Below are positions 63,890-64,000 of a stretch of DNA of 64,000 nucleotides, piece after piece. The DNA is from Methanoculleus horonobensis (lineage in GTDB: Archaea; Halobacteriota; Methanomicrobia; Methanomicrobiales; Methanoculleaceae). The stretch lies in assembly GCF_001602375.1 (NCBI RefSeq), contig NZ_BCNY01000013.1, forward strand, positions 358,073-422,072, in the 5' to 3' direction. The number at the start of each line of letters is the position of its first letter. The stretch's first letter is position 1. The translations under genes were made by a program, and so were the position numbers. A model generated the notes under the pieces. The model ran no database searches. It saw nothing but the letters and a program-made list of their open reading frames with translations, and had not been told where the DNA came from.

Positions 63890-64000
63890 CGCTGTGCGTG
63901 CAGCCCGGAGAACGCCGGGAGCAGGGCGGGATGGATGTTCATCATCCGGCCCGAGAACTCGCGGACGATCCCGGCCCCGAGGATCCGCATGTAGCCGGCG
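63748..64000 (-). pseudogene. purN: purN fragment (phosphoribosylglycinamide formyltransferase), truncated
   Basis: The minus-strand frame entering from the window edge reads AGYMRILGAGIVREFSGRMM, NIHPALLPAFSGLHAQRQAI, which is the core of PurN (NIHP with the catalytic His). After QAI the protein turns at once into sequence unlike PurN (GSSLWGMPGNSQS) and stops at 63748. The family would continue with the V-x-G-(C/V)-T-V-H segment. The break at about 63888 falls at a repeat related to the 50-kb element. The start is outside the window. Confidence 0.7.

Overview
The window comes from a GC-rich (roughly 60% G+C by eye) methanogenic archaeon, most likely a Methanomicrobiales member of the Methanoculleus type. 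The evidence is the gene content: methanogenesis marker protein 8, archaeal AlaRS, TFE-alpha, an LSm protein, a two-domain Cdc48, aTrm56, bifunctional FBP aldolase/phosphatase, the L-aspartate-semialdehyde sulfurtransferase pair, RNase Z, and PEGA and pilin-like surface proteins. TATA boxes, GGAGGTGAT-type ribosome sites and many 4-bp ATGA/GTGA stop-start overlaps fit the same origin. The genus is an inference.

Layout, part 1. Bases 1-4.4 kb: the end of an Lhr-type helicase coupled to a metallophosphoesterase, a small monooxygenase-fold protein, a frame-disrupted DUF3784 gene, a secreted PQQ-type sugar dehydrogenase and a DUF2179 membrane protein. 4.8-9.4 kb: a small zinc ribbon, then alaS with a membrane-tethered winged-helix regulator, and a SWIM/Nif3-like pair. 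9.6-17.8 kb: a PEGA surface protein, the homocysteine-biosynthesis operon with UPF0280, an aTrm56/ATP-grasp operon, tfe with an HD hydrolase, and an ACT regulator. 18-24.3 kb: tRNA-Leu(GAG), a cysteine-cluster protein, a 1472-residue HEAT-repeat protein and a DUF6573/excisionase-like protein. 24.5-26.7 kb: a tightly overlapping CARF-like, PIN-like nuclease and HAD phosphatase trio. This trio is the best candidate here for an undescribed system.

Layout, part 2. 26.7-32 kb: marker protein 8, a tiny zinc ribbon, a DUF1624 membrane protein, TerC, and adenine deaminase, which appears to start at CTG, behind a lipoprotein. 32.4-38.4 kb: an M48 protease and a compact chemosensory operon (ParA, soluble four-PAS chemoreceptor, CheW, CheR). 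38.4-45.3 kb: small and secreted proteins, an S1/DHH nuclease, and a PhoU/TrkA-C protein beside an MgtE-type transporter. 45.4-49.9 kb: rnz, a sugar-isomerase-like protein, a UPF0200 kinase, a radical SAM activase and thiC. 50.0-50.6 kb holds no gene but a pair of hairpin-rich repeats with inverted ends. 50.8-57.5 kb: a CMD protein, 5-FCL, cdc48, hsp20, fbp, a 57-bp tandem repeat, LSm and a winged-helix protein. 57.5-64 kb: PP2C and a PflX/AmrS-like radical SAM enzyme, a transglutaminase-like protein, a pilin-like protein, UspA, DUF99, a glycosyltransferase and a class II aldolase. At the edge is purN, broken at a sequence related to the 50-kb repeat.

Most of the window is ordinary core genome in short operons. 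The accessory parts are 18.9-26.7 kb, 33.3-38.4 kb, 50.0-50.6 kb, 56.5-56.9 kb and 63.6-63.9 kb.
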